Of a stretch of 64,000 bases of DNA, positions 17,463 through 26,261 are shown in pieces. A model generated the notes under the pieces. That model searched no databases. It was not told the DNA's origin and saw nothing but the letters and a program-made list of their open reading frames with translations. The translations under genes and the position numbers were made by a program. Numbering within the stretch: the stretch's first letter is position 1; each line of letters opens with the position of its first letter. The DNA is from Peribacillus loiseleuriae (GTDB lineage Bacteria > Bacillota > Bacilli > Bacillales > DSM-1321): assembly GCF_001183985.1 (NCBI RefSeq), contig NZ_LFZW01000001.1, positions 3,524,059-3,588,058 of the forward strand, given 5' to 3'.

Positions 17463-18641
17463 AAATGAAGGCAGGGGATCGATAAATTTCGTCCAATCCT
17501 GTACCATTTCTTCTTCTGTAAGCAAGCATGCATCCAATGTCTGCTCGATTTGCTTTTGATCCATACTGATGCCGATCATGACTAATTCTGTTATACGGTC
17601 ACCATATGTATCGTCCCAGCGATTGAGAAGGTCAGGTTCTTCTGCCAATAGTTGTTTTCGTTCCGCTTCCGGATAAGCTGCTATCCAATTGCCTGCTCCT
17701 TGAATGGCCAAAGATGGTCCGGCTTGCGATAATAGTCCAGACATATCATTTCTAGTCGCTAACCAAATAAATCCCTTTGCTCGAACGATCTCAACGGGCC
17801 ATTCTTCCAACCAAGACAAAAGCCTCTCAGGATGGAACGGCTTCTGACGACGATACACGAACGAAGATATGCCATACTCCTCTGTTTCTGGAACATGCTC
17901 TTCGTTTAATTCTTTTAGCCAACCCGCTCCTTGACTAGACGTTTCAAAATCAAACAGACCCGTGTTTAATAATTGATCAAGTGGGACCTTAGAATATTCA
18001 CTCTCGATAATCCGCGCTTCTGGATTAAACTTTTGCAAAACGGCTTTTAATTCCTGAATATTGGAATGGGCTACTACATCTACTTTATTCAGCACAATCA
18101 CGTTTGCAAATTCAATTTGATCCATTAATAAATCGGCTACTTCCCTTGTATCCGTTTCATCAACGGCCTGTTTACGATCAAGCAGACTTTCTCCAGAAGC
18201 ATAATCATGCCAAAAGCGGTTCGCATCGAGAACCGTCACCATCGTATCCAGCTTGCAGTATTTAGACAAGTCGATTCCTAAACTTTCATCCACATATGTA
18301 AATGTTTGAGCTACTGGAATGGGTTCACTAATCCCACTTGATTCAATGACGATATAATCGATGTCACCTAGCTTTGCCAACTTCTCTACTTCAATTAGTA
18401 GATCTTCTCTGAGCGTGCAGCAAATACAACCATTTTGCATTTCCACCAATTTCTCGTCCGTTTTCTGGAAGCCACCTTGTTTAACTAATGCAGCATCTAT
18501 GTTTACTTCACTCATATCATTGACGATAACAGCTACTTTCAATTGCTCACGGTTCGCTAAAATATGATTGAGCAAAGTCGTTTTTCCTGAACCAAGATAC
18601 CCGCTCAGTACGGCAACTGGAATCTTTTGATTACCCAACAT
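17457..18641 (-). CDS. COG0523 (CobW/YciC-type) GTPase, putative zinc metallochaperone
   Basis: About 394 residues. Walker [13 protein letters not shown], the diagnostic zinc-binding GCICC ([15 protein letters not shown]), [15 protein letters not shown] and NKVD motifs, then a C-terminal CobW_C domain. GGGAG precedes the ATG at 18641; a GTG at 18647 is in frame but worse placed. Two Zur-like boxes lie upstream (18685-18707, 18783-18805), and zinc-free ribosomal proteins follow downstream. By analogy with YciC and ZNG1 it delivers zinc to client enzymes under starvation. Confidence 0.9.
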   Translation of the reverse strand: MLGNQKIPVAVLSGYLGSGKTTLLNHILANREQLKVAVIVNDMSEVNIDAALVKQGGFQKTDEKLVEMQNGCICCTLREDLLIEVEKLAKLGDIDYIVIESSGISEPIPVAQTFTYVDESLGIDLSKYCKLDTMVTVLDANRFWHDYASGESLLDRKQAVDETDTREVADLLMDQIEFANVIVLNKVDVVAHSNIQELKAVLQKFNPEARIIESEYSKVPLDQLLNTGLFDFETSSQGAGWLKELNEEHVPETEEYGISSFVYRRQKPFHPERLLSWLEEWPVEIVRAKGFIWLATRNDMSGLLSQAGPSLAIQGAGNWIAAYPEAERKQLLAEEPDLLNRWDDTYGDRITELVMIGISMDQKQIEQTLDACLLTEEEMVQDWTKFIDPLPSFV

Positions 18642-18684
18642 GTTCACTCCCTCACGCGAAATCTCCTTAGGTTATTCCAACTCA

Positions 18685-18707
18685 CAAATCAAAATTATTA
18701 CGTTTTA
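18685..18707 (-). promoter_or_regulatory. Zur-like operator proximal to the COG0523 gene
   Basis: Minus-strand TAAAACGTAAT-A-ATTTTGATTTG, 44 bases upstream of the COG0523 start. The half site is identical to the other Zur-like boxes in this region. Confidence 0.65.
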
Positions 18708-18782
18708 TATCTCAATAAAATGAATAGCGTTTTGATAGACCTAAGGAAAACCTCATTTGCGTTTACATTTGCTTAATCATTA

Positions 18783-18805
18783 TAAAACGTAATAATTCCT
18801 ATTTG
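18783..18805 (+). promoter_or_regulatory. Second Zur-like operator upstream of the COG0523 gene
   Basis: Plus-strand TAAAACGTAAT-A-ATTCCTATTTG, in inverted orientation to the proximal box and 76 bases away. It could serve the COG0523 promoter as an auxiliary site or be left over from a lost divergent gene. Confidence 0.55.
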
Positions 18806-18826
18806 CAAGTGTTTTTTTAAAATTAA

Positions 18827-18958
18827 TAACATCCATGAGTATTTGCTCTAAAACTAAAACAATGAAAAAGGTTTAGTTTTTTTAAAATTGTATAACTTTA
18901 TAAAAAAATTGTACGGAGCAGATTTTTTAGAAGCCCCACCCCTTTTCCACACAAAAAA
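18827..18958 (+). repeat. Dispersed mosaic repeat, copy B
   Basis: Contains ATCCATGAGTATTTGCTCTA, AAACTAAAACAATGAAAAAG, AAAATTGTATA and GAAGCCCCACCCCTTTTCCA, matching copies D and E. It is the most diverged copy. Confidence 0.6.
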
Positions 18959-19164
18959 CAGGACGATTCACTATATGACATGGGTGTCATCCAATCACTA
19001 GGCACTTTAAGATGTATTGCACAATCAGGACAGGTCAGATGAAGAAGGAATGCCAAAAAATTTGTCGAAATAGTATCGTATACCTTCAGTAGAAAGTAGC
19101 TCTCTCTACATTTGTGAAAAGGTAAAATAAACCTGAACAAAAGCTAAAATAAGGAGGAGTACAA

Positions 19165-20922
19165 GTGAAAAAAATTATGAATAAACCAGAAACTCTCGTC
19201 GCAGAGATGTGCAACGGGATGGTCATGGCGCATCCGGAACTCGAGTTCATCCAGAAGTATAAGATTATAAAGAAAAAAGAAATGAACGAAAATAAGGTAA
19301 CTTTGATTAGCGGTGGCGGAAGTGGCCATGAACCGGCACATGCGGGGTTGGTAGGAAAAGGGATGTTAGATGCCGCCGTATGTGGAGATGTGTTTGCCTC
19401 CCCTTCACAAATACAAGTATATCAAGCAATTAAAGCAACCGCTAACAAACAAGGTACTCTACTCATTATTAAAAATTACAGTGGCGATATTATGAACTTT
19501 AAAAATGGAGCCTATTTAGCTACTGAGGATGGTATTCAAGTAGAATATATCAAGGTAGAGGATGATATTGCCGTAGAAGACAGTCTCTATACAGTAGGAC
19601 GCCGTGGCGTTGCCGGAGTCGTGTTGGTACATAAAATAGCTGGAGCAGCAGCAGAAGATGGTAGAGAATTAATGGAGGTCAAGGCCGTAGCGGAAAAAGC
19701 TGCGAAAAATGTTCGAACCATCGGTCTAGCACTAACTTCCTGTACGGTTCCCGCTAATGGATCACCCACATTCCAACTAGGTGAGGATGAGATGGAATAT
19801 GGCGTCGGCATTCATGGTGAACCAGGCATCAAACGGGAAAAAGTGATGACCGCAGATCAGTTGGCCCTACGTATGACCACAGACCTTTTGGCTGATTTAG
19901 GACTAGATGATGATGACCCTGCAGAAATTGCTCTTCTAGTAAATGGCTTTGGTGGCACACCGTTACAAGAGCTCTACCTTTTTAACCATGCGGTTACCCG
20001 AGAGTTGAACAACAGAAATAGACGCATTTATCGAACGTTTGTCGGTAATTACATGACGAGCATTGATATGGCCGGTATTTCCCTGACCGTGATGAAACTA
20101 GACGATGAGCTAAAAACATTACTATCTAGAGAATGTCATACACCTGCGTTTAGAGTCGATGGACCCACTTCTCCTGTTGAGTACGTTGACATTGAGGCTC
20201 ACGTAGAAACAAAGCCTGTTTTCTTTGAGACGGAAACGGCAGAAGAACACGCTATTATCAAGGATGACGTACTCACGTTACATACTATCATTTATCTTGT
20301 CGATAAAATGAGCGAAGTCATTATCAAGAACGAAGGACCGTTCTGCGAATTGGATACACATGCTGGCGATGGCGATTTTGGAATGAGTGTCTCGAAAGGA
20401 TTCAAGCAATTAAAACGAGAATGGAGCACGATTTTGAATCAAGACCGTTTAACGATCGGGACCTTTCTAGATGCATGCTCCATAATCATTATGGAACATT
20501 GTGGCGGTGCTTCTGGTCCAATTTGGGGCGCGGCATTCCGAGCTGCCGGTAAAGCTAGTCATGAAAAAATGGAATTAACAGTCGGAGAGTTTGCTGAAAT
20601 GTTGCATGCTTCAGTCAAAGGGATACAGTTCATTGGTGAGCGATCTTTCGGAAGAGGAGCAGAAGTAGGCGATAAAACCCTTGTGGATGCGCTTGTGCCT
20701 TGTGCAAATTCTTGGTCAGAAAGTGCAGCAGCTAGTGAGGACTTTAAGACCGCTTTTGAAAAAGGGGCAGCGGCGGCTGTCGCAGGAGCCGAATATACAA
20801 AGGAAATCGTTGCTCGAATGGGCCGCGCTGGTACGGTTGGCGAAAGAAGCCTGGGTTATCCGGATGCTGGAGCCACTGCTCTAGGAATTATTTTTACGGA
20901 ACTCTCTCGCAGTCTAAGATAA
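19165..20922 (+). CDS. ATP-dependent dihydroxyacetone kinase, DhaK-DhaL fusion
   Basis: 585 residues. DhaK domain (about 1-330) with GGGSGHEPAHAG, CGDVFASPS and the substrate-binding histidine H217 in GVGIHGEPG; DhaL domain (about 370-585) with THAGDGDFGMSVSKG, GGASGPIWGAAFR and GERSLGYPDAGA. The fused form uses ATP rather than a PTS protein, like Citrobacter DhaK. It converts dihydroxyacetone to DHAP. The GTG start at 19165 is 7 bases after AAGGAGG. Monocistronic, ended by a strong hairpin. Confidence 0.95.
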   Translation: MKKIMNKPETLVAEMCNGMVMAHPELEFIQKYKIIKKKEMNENKVTLISGGGSGHEPAHAGLVGKGMLDAAVCGDVFASPSQIQVYQAIKATANKQGTLLIIKNYSGDIMNFKNGAYLATEDGIQVEYIKVEDDIAVEDSLYTVGRRGVAGVVLVHKIAGAAAEDGRELMEVKAVAEKAAKNVRTIGLALTSCTVPANGSPTFQLGEDEMEYGVGIHGEPGIKREKVMTADQLALRMTTDLLADLGLDDDDPAEIALLVNGFGGTPLQELYLFNHAVTRELNNRNRRIYRTFVGNYMTSIDMAGISLTVMKLDDELKTLLSRECHTPAFRVDGPTSPVEYVDIEAHVETKPVFFETETAEEHAIIKDDVLTLHTIIYLVDKMSEVIIKNEGPFCELDTHAGDGDFGMSVSKGFKQLKREWSTILNQDRLTIGTFLDACSIIIMEHCGGASGPIWGAAFRAAGKASHEKMELTVGEFAEMLHASVKGIQFIGERSFGRGAEVGDKTLVDALVPCANSWSESAAASEDFKTAFEKGAAAAVAGAEYTKEIVARMGRAGTVGERSLGYPDAGATALGIIFTELSRSLR

Positions 20923-20950
20923 AACCAGCTTTTCTTGCCATAACATCACA

Positions 20951-20990
20951 AAAAGCGAGTGAAATAGTCATCTATTTCACTCGCTTTTTC
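20951..20990. terminator. Strong bidirectional terminator
   Basis: AAAAGCGAGTGAAATAG pairs perfectly with CTATTTCACTCGCTTTT around a 4-base loop. A/T tracts on both sides allow termination of dhaK (+) and of the DUF3100 operon (-). Confidence 0.9.
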
Positions 20991-21071
20991 ATCACCCGAA
21001 TCATCAGGTATCACGATTTCTACCAGTATAAGAACCCACTTTCTGTAATAGAATAACACGATCACAAAAAA

Positions 21072-21515
21072 TTAATGAAATTTACCAGTTAATCGAAAAC
21101 CAATTTCTGCTACCAGAGTGGATAATAGAAATGTTCCTGTATATACAACTAGTGAGATTACAACAATACGCCATCCTAGTTTTTTAAACTCTTTCAAATC
21201 TTTCCCGAAAGAGAGGCCGGCATACGCCAAAATAGGTGTTGCCAAGGCCATAAAATTCACTTGTTCTGTTACTTTAATGATTGATCCATTTCCAGGGAAT
21301 ATGGGCGTTGTAATCAATAATGCTAACATAGACACCCAAATAACGATTGGTAGCTTAATAGGGAATATTTTAGTGAAAAAGAACCCTAATATCGTAACAG
21401 CAACAATGATCATCATACCTGGTAATGCATCAATAGGGGAAACATTGTAGCCAATCCAATTTCCCATAAGAGCTATTATTCCAATCATTACAAACGTCAA
21501 TATTTTATCTTTCAT
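21072..21515 (-). CDS. Membrane protein partner of the DUF3100 protein
   Basis: 147 residues with five predicted transmembrane segments (ILTFVMIGIIALMGNWIGY; GMMIIVAVTILGFFF; LPIVIWVSMLALLI; LATPILAYAGLSFG; RIVVISLVVYTGTFLL). It follows the DUF3100 gene by 39 bases on the same strand and may be the second half of a two-part permease. I cannot assign a named family with confidence. Confidence 0.7.
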   Translation of the reverse strand: MKDKILTFVMIGIIALMGNWIGYNVSPIDALPGMMIIVAVTILGFFFTKIFPIKLPIVIWVSMLALLITTPIFPGNGSIIKVTEQVNFMALATPILAYAGLSFGKDLKEFKKLGWRIVVISLVVYTGTFLLSTLVAEIGFRLTGKFH

Positions 21516-21554
21516 ATAAAATCTCCTCTTTTATGTCCTGCGCTCTAATATTTT

Positions 21555-22361
21555 TCATTTGATCTGTTTTGATTTTCTCCCCAAAATAGGTTCAAGTTTT
21601 TTGTATAAATAATTTGTAAATGGGAGTGAAAAGAATACACAAATATATGTTCCTAAAATGGTTGTAATTAAGTTAGCGGCACCAGCAAAAACCGCGATAT
21701 CCTTTGCAGATTCCGGGAAAATAACGGCTAATGCACCAGACATAGCAGCCATCATACTACCTGAACCTACTCCAGCACCCATGGCTAGTGAAATGGGATG
21801 AAACCAACCAGTTTGAGCCATAAAACTCGCTAACACCGACAGATATAAAGCCCCAAACAAAGTACCACAAACATATACGCCTAGTGCTCCCCGTCCTTCT
21901 GGTGAATCAGAACCGTATTTTTCAGCAATAATGGCCAAGTTAGGTTCTCGATCAATTGAAAAAGTGGCTCCAATTGCTTCTCTTTTCATCCCAAGTAGTA
22001 AAGCGATCGGTAAACCTAATAGGATGGTCCCTGCAAAATGGCCTACTTCTTGTAATCCTAAAGAAAGTCCCGCCTCAAAGATCTTCGGTAATGAGGGTCC
22101 CATTAACATGCCTAATTTGGCTACAAATAGCATGAATGAAATTCCTAAAATATTGGCTGCTACATTCATTTCTTTCATTTTTAAAATTTTTAAAGACGGT
22201 AAACTAATAATGGCTCCGATAATTAATGCATACAACATTGGAAATAATGCAATGGCTCCAATTCCTATGTTAAACGTTTTTACGCCGATAAATTCTGTCA
22301 TGCATACTAATACCAAAACGAATAAATGAATTTTCCAATTACGCAAAGAATTTTCTTGCAT
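21555..22361 (-). CDS. DUF3100-family membrane protein, probable transporter
   Basis: 268 residues with about seven membrane segments (IHLFVLVLVCMTEFIGV at the N-terminus; GAGVGSGSMMAAMSGAL; FAGAANLITTILGTYICVFF). The glycine-rich GAGVGSGSMMAAM stretch looks like a substrate-path loop. DUF3100 genes are often found beside M20 peptidases; here the M20 gene is immediately upstream, separated only by repeat copy C. Probably imports or exports the hydrolase substrate or product; unproven. Confidence 0.75.
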   Translation of the reverse strand: MQENSLRNWKIHLFVLVLVCMTEFIGVKTFNIGIGAIALFPMLYALIIGAIISLPSLKILKMKEMNVAANILGISFMLFVAKLGMLMGPSLPKIFEAGLSLGLQEVGHFAGTILLGLPIALLLGMKREAIGATFSIDREPNLAIIAEKYGSDSPEGRGALGVYVCGTLFGALYLSVLASFMAQTGWFHPISLAMGAGVGSGSMMAAMSGALAVIFPESAKDIAVFAGAANLITTILGTYICVFFSLPFTNYLYKKLEPILGRKSKQIK

Positions 22362-22424
22362 TTATTTGCACTCCTTTTCTATAAATTGTGCTGATTCTAA
22401 AAAAGAAAAACAGAACGATTATTA

Positions 22425-22612
22425 TTTTGTATGAAGGACATGGGGGCGAGGCTTCGCGACTTACTCATATAGTTAATCTACTTAGCAGGTATACTTATAT
22501 GATCGAGAAAGCATCCGAAAATCCGGCTTCGCACCGCCACCTTCATAAGGTGATGCAATTTGAGAACCTGAACCTTTTGGGGATCAGATACTCATGGATA
22601 TTTTTTAACTTA
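22425..22612 (-). repeat. Dispersed mosaic repeat, copy C (longest)
   Basis: Read on the minus strand it carries the 5' block of copies B, D and E (ATATCCATGAGTATCTGATC, AAAAGGTTCAGGTTCT, CTTATGAAGGTGGCGGTG) joined to the 3' block of copy A (GCGAAGCCGGATTTT to ATGTCCTTCATAC). It lies between the M20 and DUF3100 genes and overlaps the last bases of the M20 gene. Confidence 0.7.
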
Positions 22613-23836
22613 TTGAATTTTTTCAGTAGTATTTATGGCTAGTCCAACGATAAGGGAAATCCCTTGGATCATCGCCTTTTCATCTGGTAAAAATACGTCA
22701 CTATGTAGCTTCATAGGATTCTCTGGATTTTCTCCTACTCCTAAGAAGACAAATGTGCCAGGGACTTTCTCTAAATAGAAAGCAAAATCTTCACTTGCCA
22801 TACTTGGTCTACTTAACCACTGCACTGAACCTTCTCCAAATAAATCAGTAGCAATCGCACAAGCATGTTCATTAAATGTTGGATCATTCATTGCAACAGG
22901 ATACCCTACTGTAAAGTTATAGTTTATTTCAACTTCTAATTTAAGAGCAGAAGCTACTCCTTCGATAATTCGTCGAATACTTTCCGCTACTTCCTTACGA
23001 GTGTTCTCATTAAGTGTTCGTACAGTTCCTTTGAAACTAGCTTTTTCAGGAATGATATTATAGCCATCCCCCGCTTCAATGGTTCCGATTGTTATAACGA
23101 CAGAATCTACTGGATCCGTTTCTCTACTAACAATGGTTTGTAGAGCTGTTACAACATGAGCAGCACCCACAATTGCATCTACTCCTTGATGAGGCGCTGC
23201 CCCATGACCTTGTTTACCTTTTAAAACAATATCAAAAGTATCCATGCTCGCCATCATCGGACCGTTTCTAAAACCATATACTCCGGTCGGTAACTCAGGC
23301 CAAACATGAAATGCAAAAGCATGGTCAACGGTAGGATTACTTAATACACCTTCATCAACCATCATGATTCCTCCGCCCTTCATCTCTTCAGCAGGTTGAA
23401 AAATAAATTTTATCGTACCCGAAATATGTTGCTTATTTTGAGATAAAATATTAGCGGCAGATAGTAACATTGCGGTATGCATATCATGTCCACAGGCATG
23501 CATAATTCCTGGATTTTTAGATTTGTAGCTTACATCTGTTTTCTCCTGAATCGGTAAAGCATCTATATCAGCTCGTAAAGCCAGCACAGGCCCTTCTTTC
23601 TCTCCACGAAGAATACCAATAACACCTGTCTTCGCTACTCCCGTAATCACTTCAATTCCGAGATCTTGTAAATGATTTGCGATCATTTCAGCCGTTTTAT
23701 GCTCTTCAAATCCAAGCTCAGGATTTTCATGGATCTTTCTTCTTAATCTCACGGCTTCTTCATAGATTCCAACTGTTTGCTCTACTATTTCAGCTGATTT
23801 TAATGAATTTGAAAATTTTTTGATACTCATGATCAT
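22610..23836 (-). CDS. M20-family amidohydrolase (N-acyl-amino-acid deacylase type)
   Basis: 408 residues. Metal-binding ACGHDMHTAMLLSAA, QPAEEMKGGG and the C-terminal LHSDVFLPDEKA place it in the M20D group with hippurate/N-acyl-L-amino-acid and IAA-conjugate hydrolases. The dimerisation domain is at about residues 195-310 (HGAAPHQGVDAIVGAAHVV). It should release an amino acid from an N-acyl conjugate. First gene of a set with DUF3100 and a second membrane protein. A 7-bp inverted repeat lies at 23925-23949 upstream. Confidence 0.9.
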   Translation of the reverse strand: MIMSIKKFSNSLKSAEIVEQTVGIYEEAVRLRRKIHENPELGFEEHKTAEMIANHLQDLGIEVITGVAKTGVIGILRGEKEGPVLALRADIDALPIQEKTDVSYKSKNPGIMHACGHDMHTAMLLSAANILSQNKQHISGTIKFIFQPAEEMKGGGIMMVDEGVLSNPTVDHAFAFHVWPELPTGVYGFRNGPMMASMDTFDIVLKGKQGHGAAPHQGVDAIVGAAHVVTALQTIVSRETDPVDSVVITIGTIEAGDGYNIIPEKASFKGTVRTLNENTRKEVAESIRRIIEGVASALKLEVEINYNFTVGYPVAMNDPTFNEHACAIATDLFGEGSVQWLSRPSMASEDFAFYLEKVPGTFVFLGVGENPENPMKLHSDVFLPDEKAMIQGISLIVGLAINTTEKIQ

Positions 23837-23924
23837 TCATCCCCTAAAAAAAGAATATACAAAGTATTATAATCAAAAAGAATATTCACAAAAAAATCTT
23901 TAATTTGATAATTCCGAATATATA

Positions 23925-23949
23925 TTGATATACTATACTACCATATCAA
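23925..23949. promoter_or_regulatory. Inverted repeat, candidate operator for the M20 operon
   Basis: TTGATAT - 11 bases - ATATCAA, about 90 bases upstream of the M20 gene. No regulator gene is adjacent. Confidence 0.35.
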
Positions 23950-24100
23950 ATATTAACTGTAAATCTGAAAAATACAATTGTATTTTCGAAACTTTTTTTG
24001 CTCTATATGCAAAAAAAATCTAGCTTCCCTTCATTAAATTTTTTACATATTGGAATTAGTAAGATACATATAGCATAACTATACGTATTATCAGATTTTA

Positions 24101-24123
24101 TAAAACGTAACAATTACGAATTA
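24101..24123 (+). promoter_or_regulatory. Zur-like operator upstream of the YcgR/YcgQ pair
   Basis: TAAAACGTAAC-A-ATTACGAATTA, the most symmetrical of the four boxes and very close to the Bacillus Zur consensus. It is 105 bases upstream of the permease start. Confidence 0.75.
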
Positions 24124-24227
24124 TATCTTATAATATTTCCTTCCATCACTCTCTTTTTAGTACTCAACTCGCTAGACTTGCATATCTTTTTGATAGGACT
24201 ACTAGATATAAGGAGGTACATTTTGTT

Positions 24228-25226
24228 GTGACCAATTTATCGAAGCGACTAAAAGACAGTGTAAGCTTCCTACTATTTTGTTCATTTGTCTTTCTTTTTC
24301 TATTTGCAGAAATGGTTAATACCAATACAATTTTTGATCATATTCCTAGCTCTTTTTTTAACGTGAATACGATCTTCCTTAGTATTATTTTAGAAGCCAT
24401 CCCTTTTATTTTATTAGGCGTTTTTGTATCCGCCCTTATTCAAACGTTTGTATCAGAAAATATGATACATAGATTATTGCCACGTAATGTTTATCTAGCC
24501 GTTATACCTGCAGCTTTGCTAGGTCTTATTTTTCCCATTTGTGAATGCGCCATTATTCCAGTCGTTCGGAGGCTTATCAAGAAAGGACTGCCCGCACATG
24601 TTGGTGTTGTTTTTATGCTCAGCGCCCCGATCATTAATCCTGTCGTCTATGCGTCTACTTATTTCGCCTTTCAAAGTACACCCTATATGGCGAACGCCAG
24701 AATGGTTGTTAGTTTTATTAGTGCCATGGTCATTGGCTTGGTGATGTACCAATTATTTAAGTGGGACACGATCTTAAAAGAAAGAAAAGAAAGACATCAC
24801 CACCACCATACACGAGGAAATAAACTTGCAGACACGTTATATCATGCTAGTGATGAATTATTCGATACAGGTAAATATTTATTCATCGGCGCTTTTTGCG
24901 CGAGTCTTTTTCAGACGTTTTTGGACCGTAATCTTTTATTATCAATCGGGACAAGCTCAACACTAGCACCAGGTGTCATGATGGGTTTTGCGTATATATT
25001 GTCCGTCTGCTCGAATGCCGATGCTTTTGTTGCTGCATCATTTGGATCGACCTTTTCAAAAGGGGCATTACTTGCTTTTCTCGTTTTCGGTCCAATGATT
25101 GACATCAAGAACACCTTAATGCTATTCGCTTATTTTAGAAAAAGATTTGTCTGTTTGCTAGCGATCGTTACTTTTATATGTGTCTATTTGACCGTCTATC
25201 TTTTTCATCTGATCTTTCACTTTTAA
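24228..25226 (+). CDS. COG0701 permease (YcgR/UPF0718-like)
   Basis: 332 residues with about eight membrane helices. Both family cysteine motifs are present: IFPICECAIIPVVRRLIKKG and SVCSNADAFVAASF. A central cytoplasmic loop carries a striking HHHHH run (KERHHHHHTRGN, about residue 190), a likely metal-binding patch. The GTG start follows AAGGAGGT by 10 bases. It precedes a COG3689 partner by 57 bases. With a Zur-like box upstream, a role in zinc or other metal handling is likely but unproven. Confidence 0.88.
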   Translation: MTNLSKRLKDSVSFLLFCSFVFLFLFAEMVNTNTIFDHIPSSFFNVNTIFLSIILEAIPFILLGVFVSALIQTFVSENMIHRLLPRNVYLAVIPAALLGLIFPICECAIIPVVRRLIKKGLPAHVGVVFMLSAPIINPVVYASTYFAFQSTPYMANARMVVSFISAMVIGLVMYQLFKWDTILKERKERHHHHHTRGNKLADTLYHASDELFDTGKYLFIGAFCASLFQTFLDRNLLLSIGTSSTLAPGVMMGFAYILSVCSNADAFVAASFGSTFSKGALLAFLVFGPMIDIKNTLMLFAYFRKRFVCLLAIVTFICVYLTVYLFHLIFHF

Positions 25227-25283
25227 GCTTTACTAAACAAATTCGCCATCAGACATAACCAATTTTTAAAGAAGAGGTGTGTT

Positions 25284-26195
25284 ATGAATCGTAATCAAGA
25301 TCAAAAATCCCATCATCTGATAAGAGGAATTATCTTAATTGGTTTTATGCTCCTACTCTTTAAATTAATCCTGACCAACAACATCTCCCTCTTGATTGCG
25401 CCGAAGATGGTCCATTTTATTTACTTCACCCTTTTTATTTTACTTATTTTAGGGGTTGTATTAGTTTTAAAAGGAACGTCTAATGAGAAATATAGGTATG
25501 ACTGTGAGTGCGCCGATCACCATTCCTATCCCCAAACATTCTTTAAAAGCTTATTTCTTTATTCATTGTTTATCATCCCTATTGCAACAGGATTCTTATT
25601 TTCCGATCATGTACTTGGTAGCTCTGTAGTCATGAACCGAACGATCAAACTCGGCGCCTATTCACAAGACTCCTTTTCAAAAAATACGAATGCATTATCA
25701 CAATCAAATGCGACTTCTTCTAATCCTAGTAGTAATGACCCTAATGCCGATCTGTCTGCTGAAAAACCAGACCCCATTTCAGAAACGGAATATTCCGCCT
25801 TAGAAAAGAAATTACTCCTGGAAAAAAAAATGATTATCGATGATGATCTTTACGTACCTATGATGAATATTATCCAAGATCACCAATCTAGTATGATTGG
25901 TAAATCGATTACGACGAAAGGGTTTGTGTATCGGGAAAAAAAATCCATGCAAGATCAAATCATCGTCGCCAGATTTGGAATCACTTGCTGTGTTGCCGAT
26001 GCCTCCGTATACGGCATCATGGCACAAGGCAATGTCGCAAGTTTACCTAACGACGAGTGGGTACAAGTAACAGGCACAATCGAGCAAACGATATACAACA
26101 GCGCTTCCATTCCAATCATCAAAATCAAACAAGTAAAAAAAATTCCTAAACCAAAAAATCCATATGTTTATGATGTGGGAGTGAGAATCGATTAA
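25284..26195 (+). CDS. YcgQ-like (TIGR03943/COG3689) membrane protein
   Basis: 303 residues. Two to four N-terminal transmembrane segments (GIILIGFMLLLFKLIL; FIYFTLFILLILGVVLVL; SLFIIPIATGFLFS), a low-complexity Ser/Asn linker (about 130-165) and an extracytoplasmic domain with FGITCCVADASVYGIM and WVQVTGTIE. A CECADHH cluster near residue 75 could bind metal. It is the usual partner of COG0701 permeases and probably co-transcribed with the gene before it. Confidence 0.87.
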   Translation: MNRNQDQKSHHLIRGIILIGFMLLLFKLILTNNISLLIAPKMVHFIYFTLFILLILGVVLVLKGTSNEKYRYDCECADHHSYPQTFFKSLFLYSLFIIPIATGFLFSDHVLGSSVVMNRTIKLGAYSQDSFSKNTNALSQSNATSSNPSSNDPNADLSAEKPDPISETEYSALEKKLLLEKKMIIDDDLYVPMMNIIQDHQSSMIGKSITTKGFVYREKKSMQDQIIVARFGITCCVADASVYGIMAQGNVASLPNDEWVQVTGTIEQTIYNSASIPIIKIKQVKKIPKPKNPYVYDVGVRID

Positions 26196-26197
26196 AG

Positions 26198-26250
26198 TGG
26201 TGCCTGACCCCGATGTGTTAAAGCTTTAACATATCGGGGGTCAGGCATCA
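26198..26250. repeat. Palindromic GGTGCCTGACCCC element, copy 1
   Basis: TGGTGCCTGACCCC…AAGCTT…GGGGGTCAGGCATCA, a near-perfect 53-bp palindrome between convergent genes. A sister copy lies at 37187-37238. It may act as a terminator for both flanking genes. Confidence 0.7.
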
Positions 26251-26261
26251 TTACCATATAT

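Larger units (their letters stand above)
18648..19164. other. Intergenic region with two Zur-like boxes and a dispersed repeat
   Basis: Holds Zur-like boxes at 18685 and 18783 and repeat copy B at 18827-18958. No gene is supported; minus-strand open frames here have no RBS and run through the repeat. Confidence 0.6.
23837..24227. other. Divergent promoter region
   Basis: A/T-rich region between the M20 and YcgR-like genes, holding an inverted repeat (23925-23949) and a Zur-like box (24101-24123). No gene. Confidence 0.6.

Noticed and set aside
18898-19140. Minus-strand ORF upstream of the dihydroxyacetone kinase
   Set aside because: It runs through repeat copy B, has no RBS and no recognisable domain.
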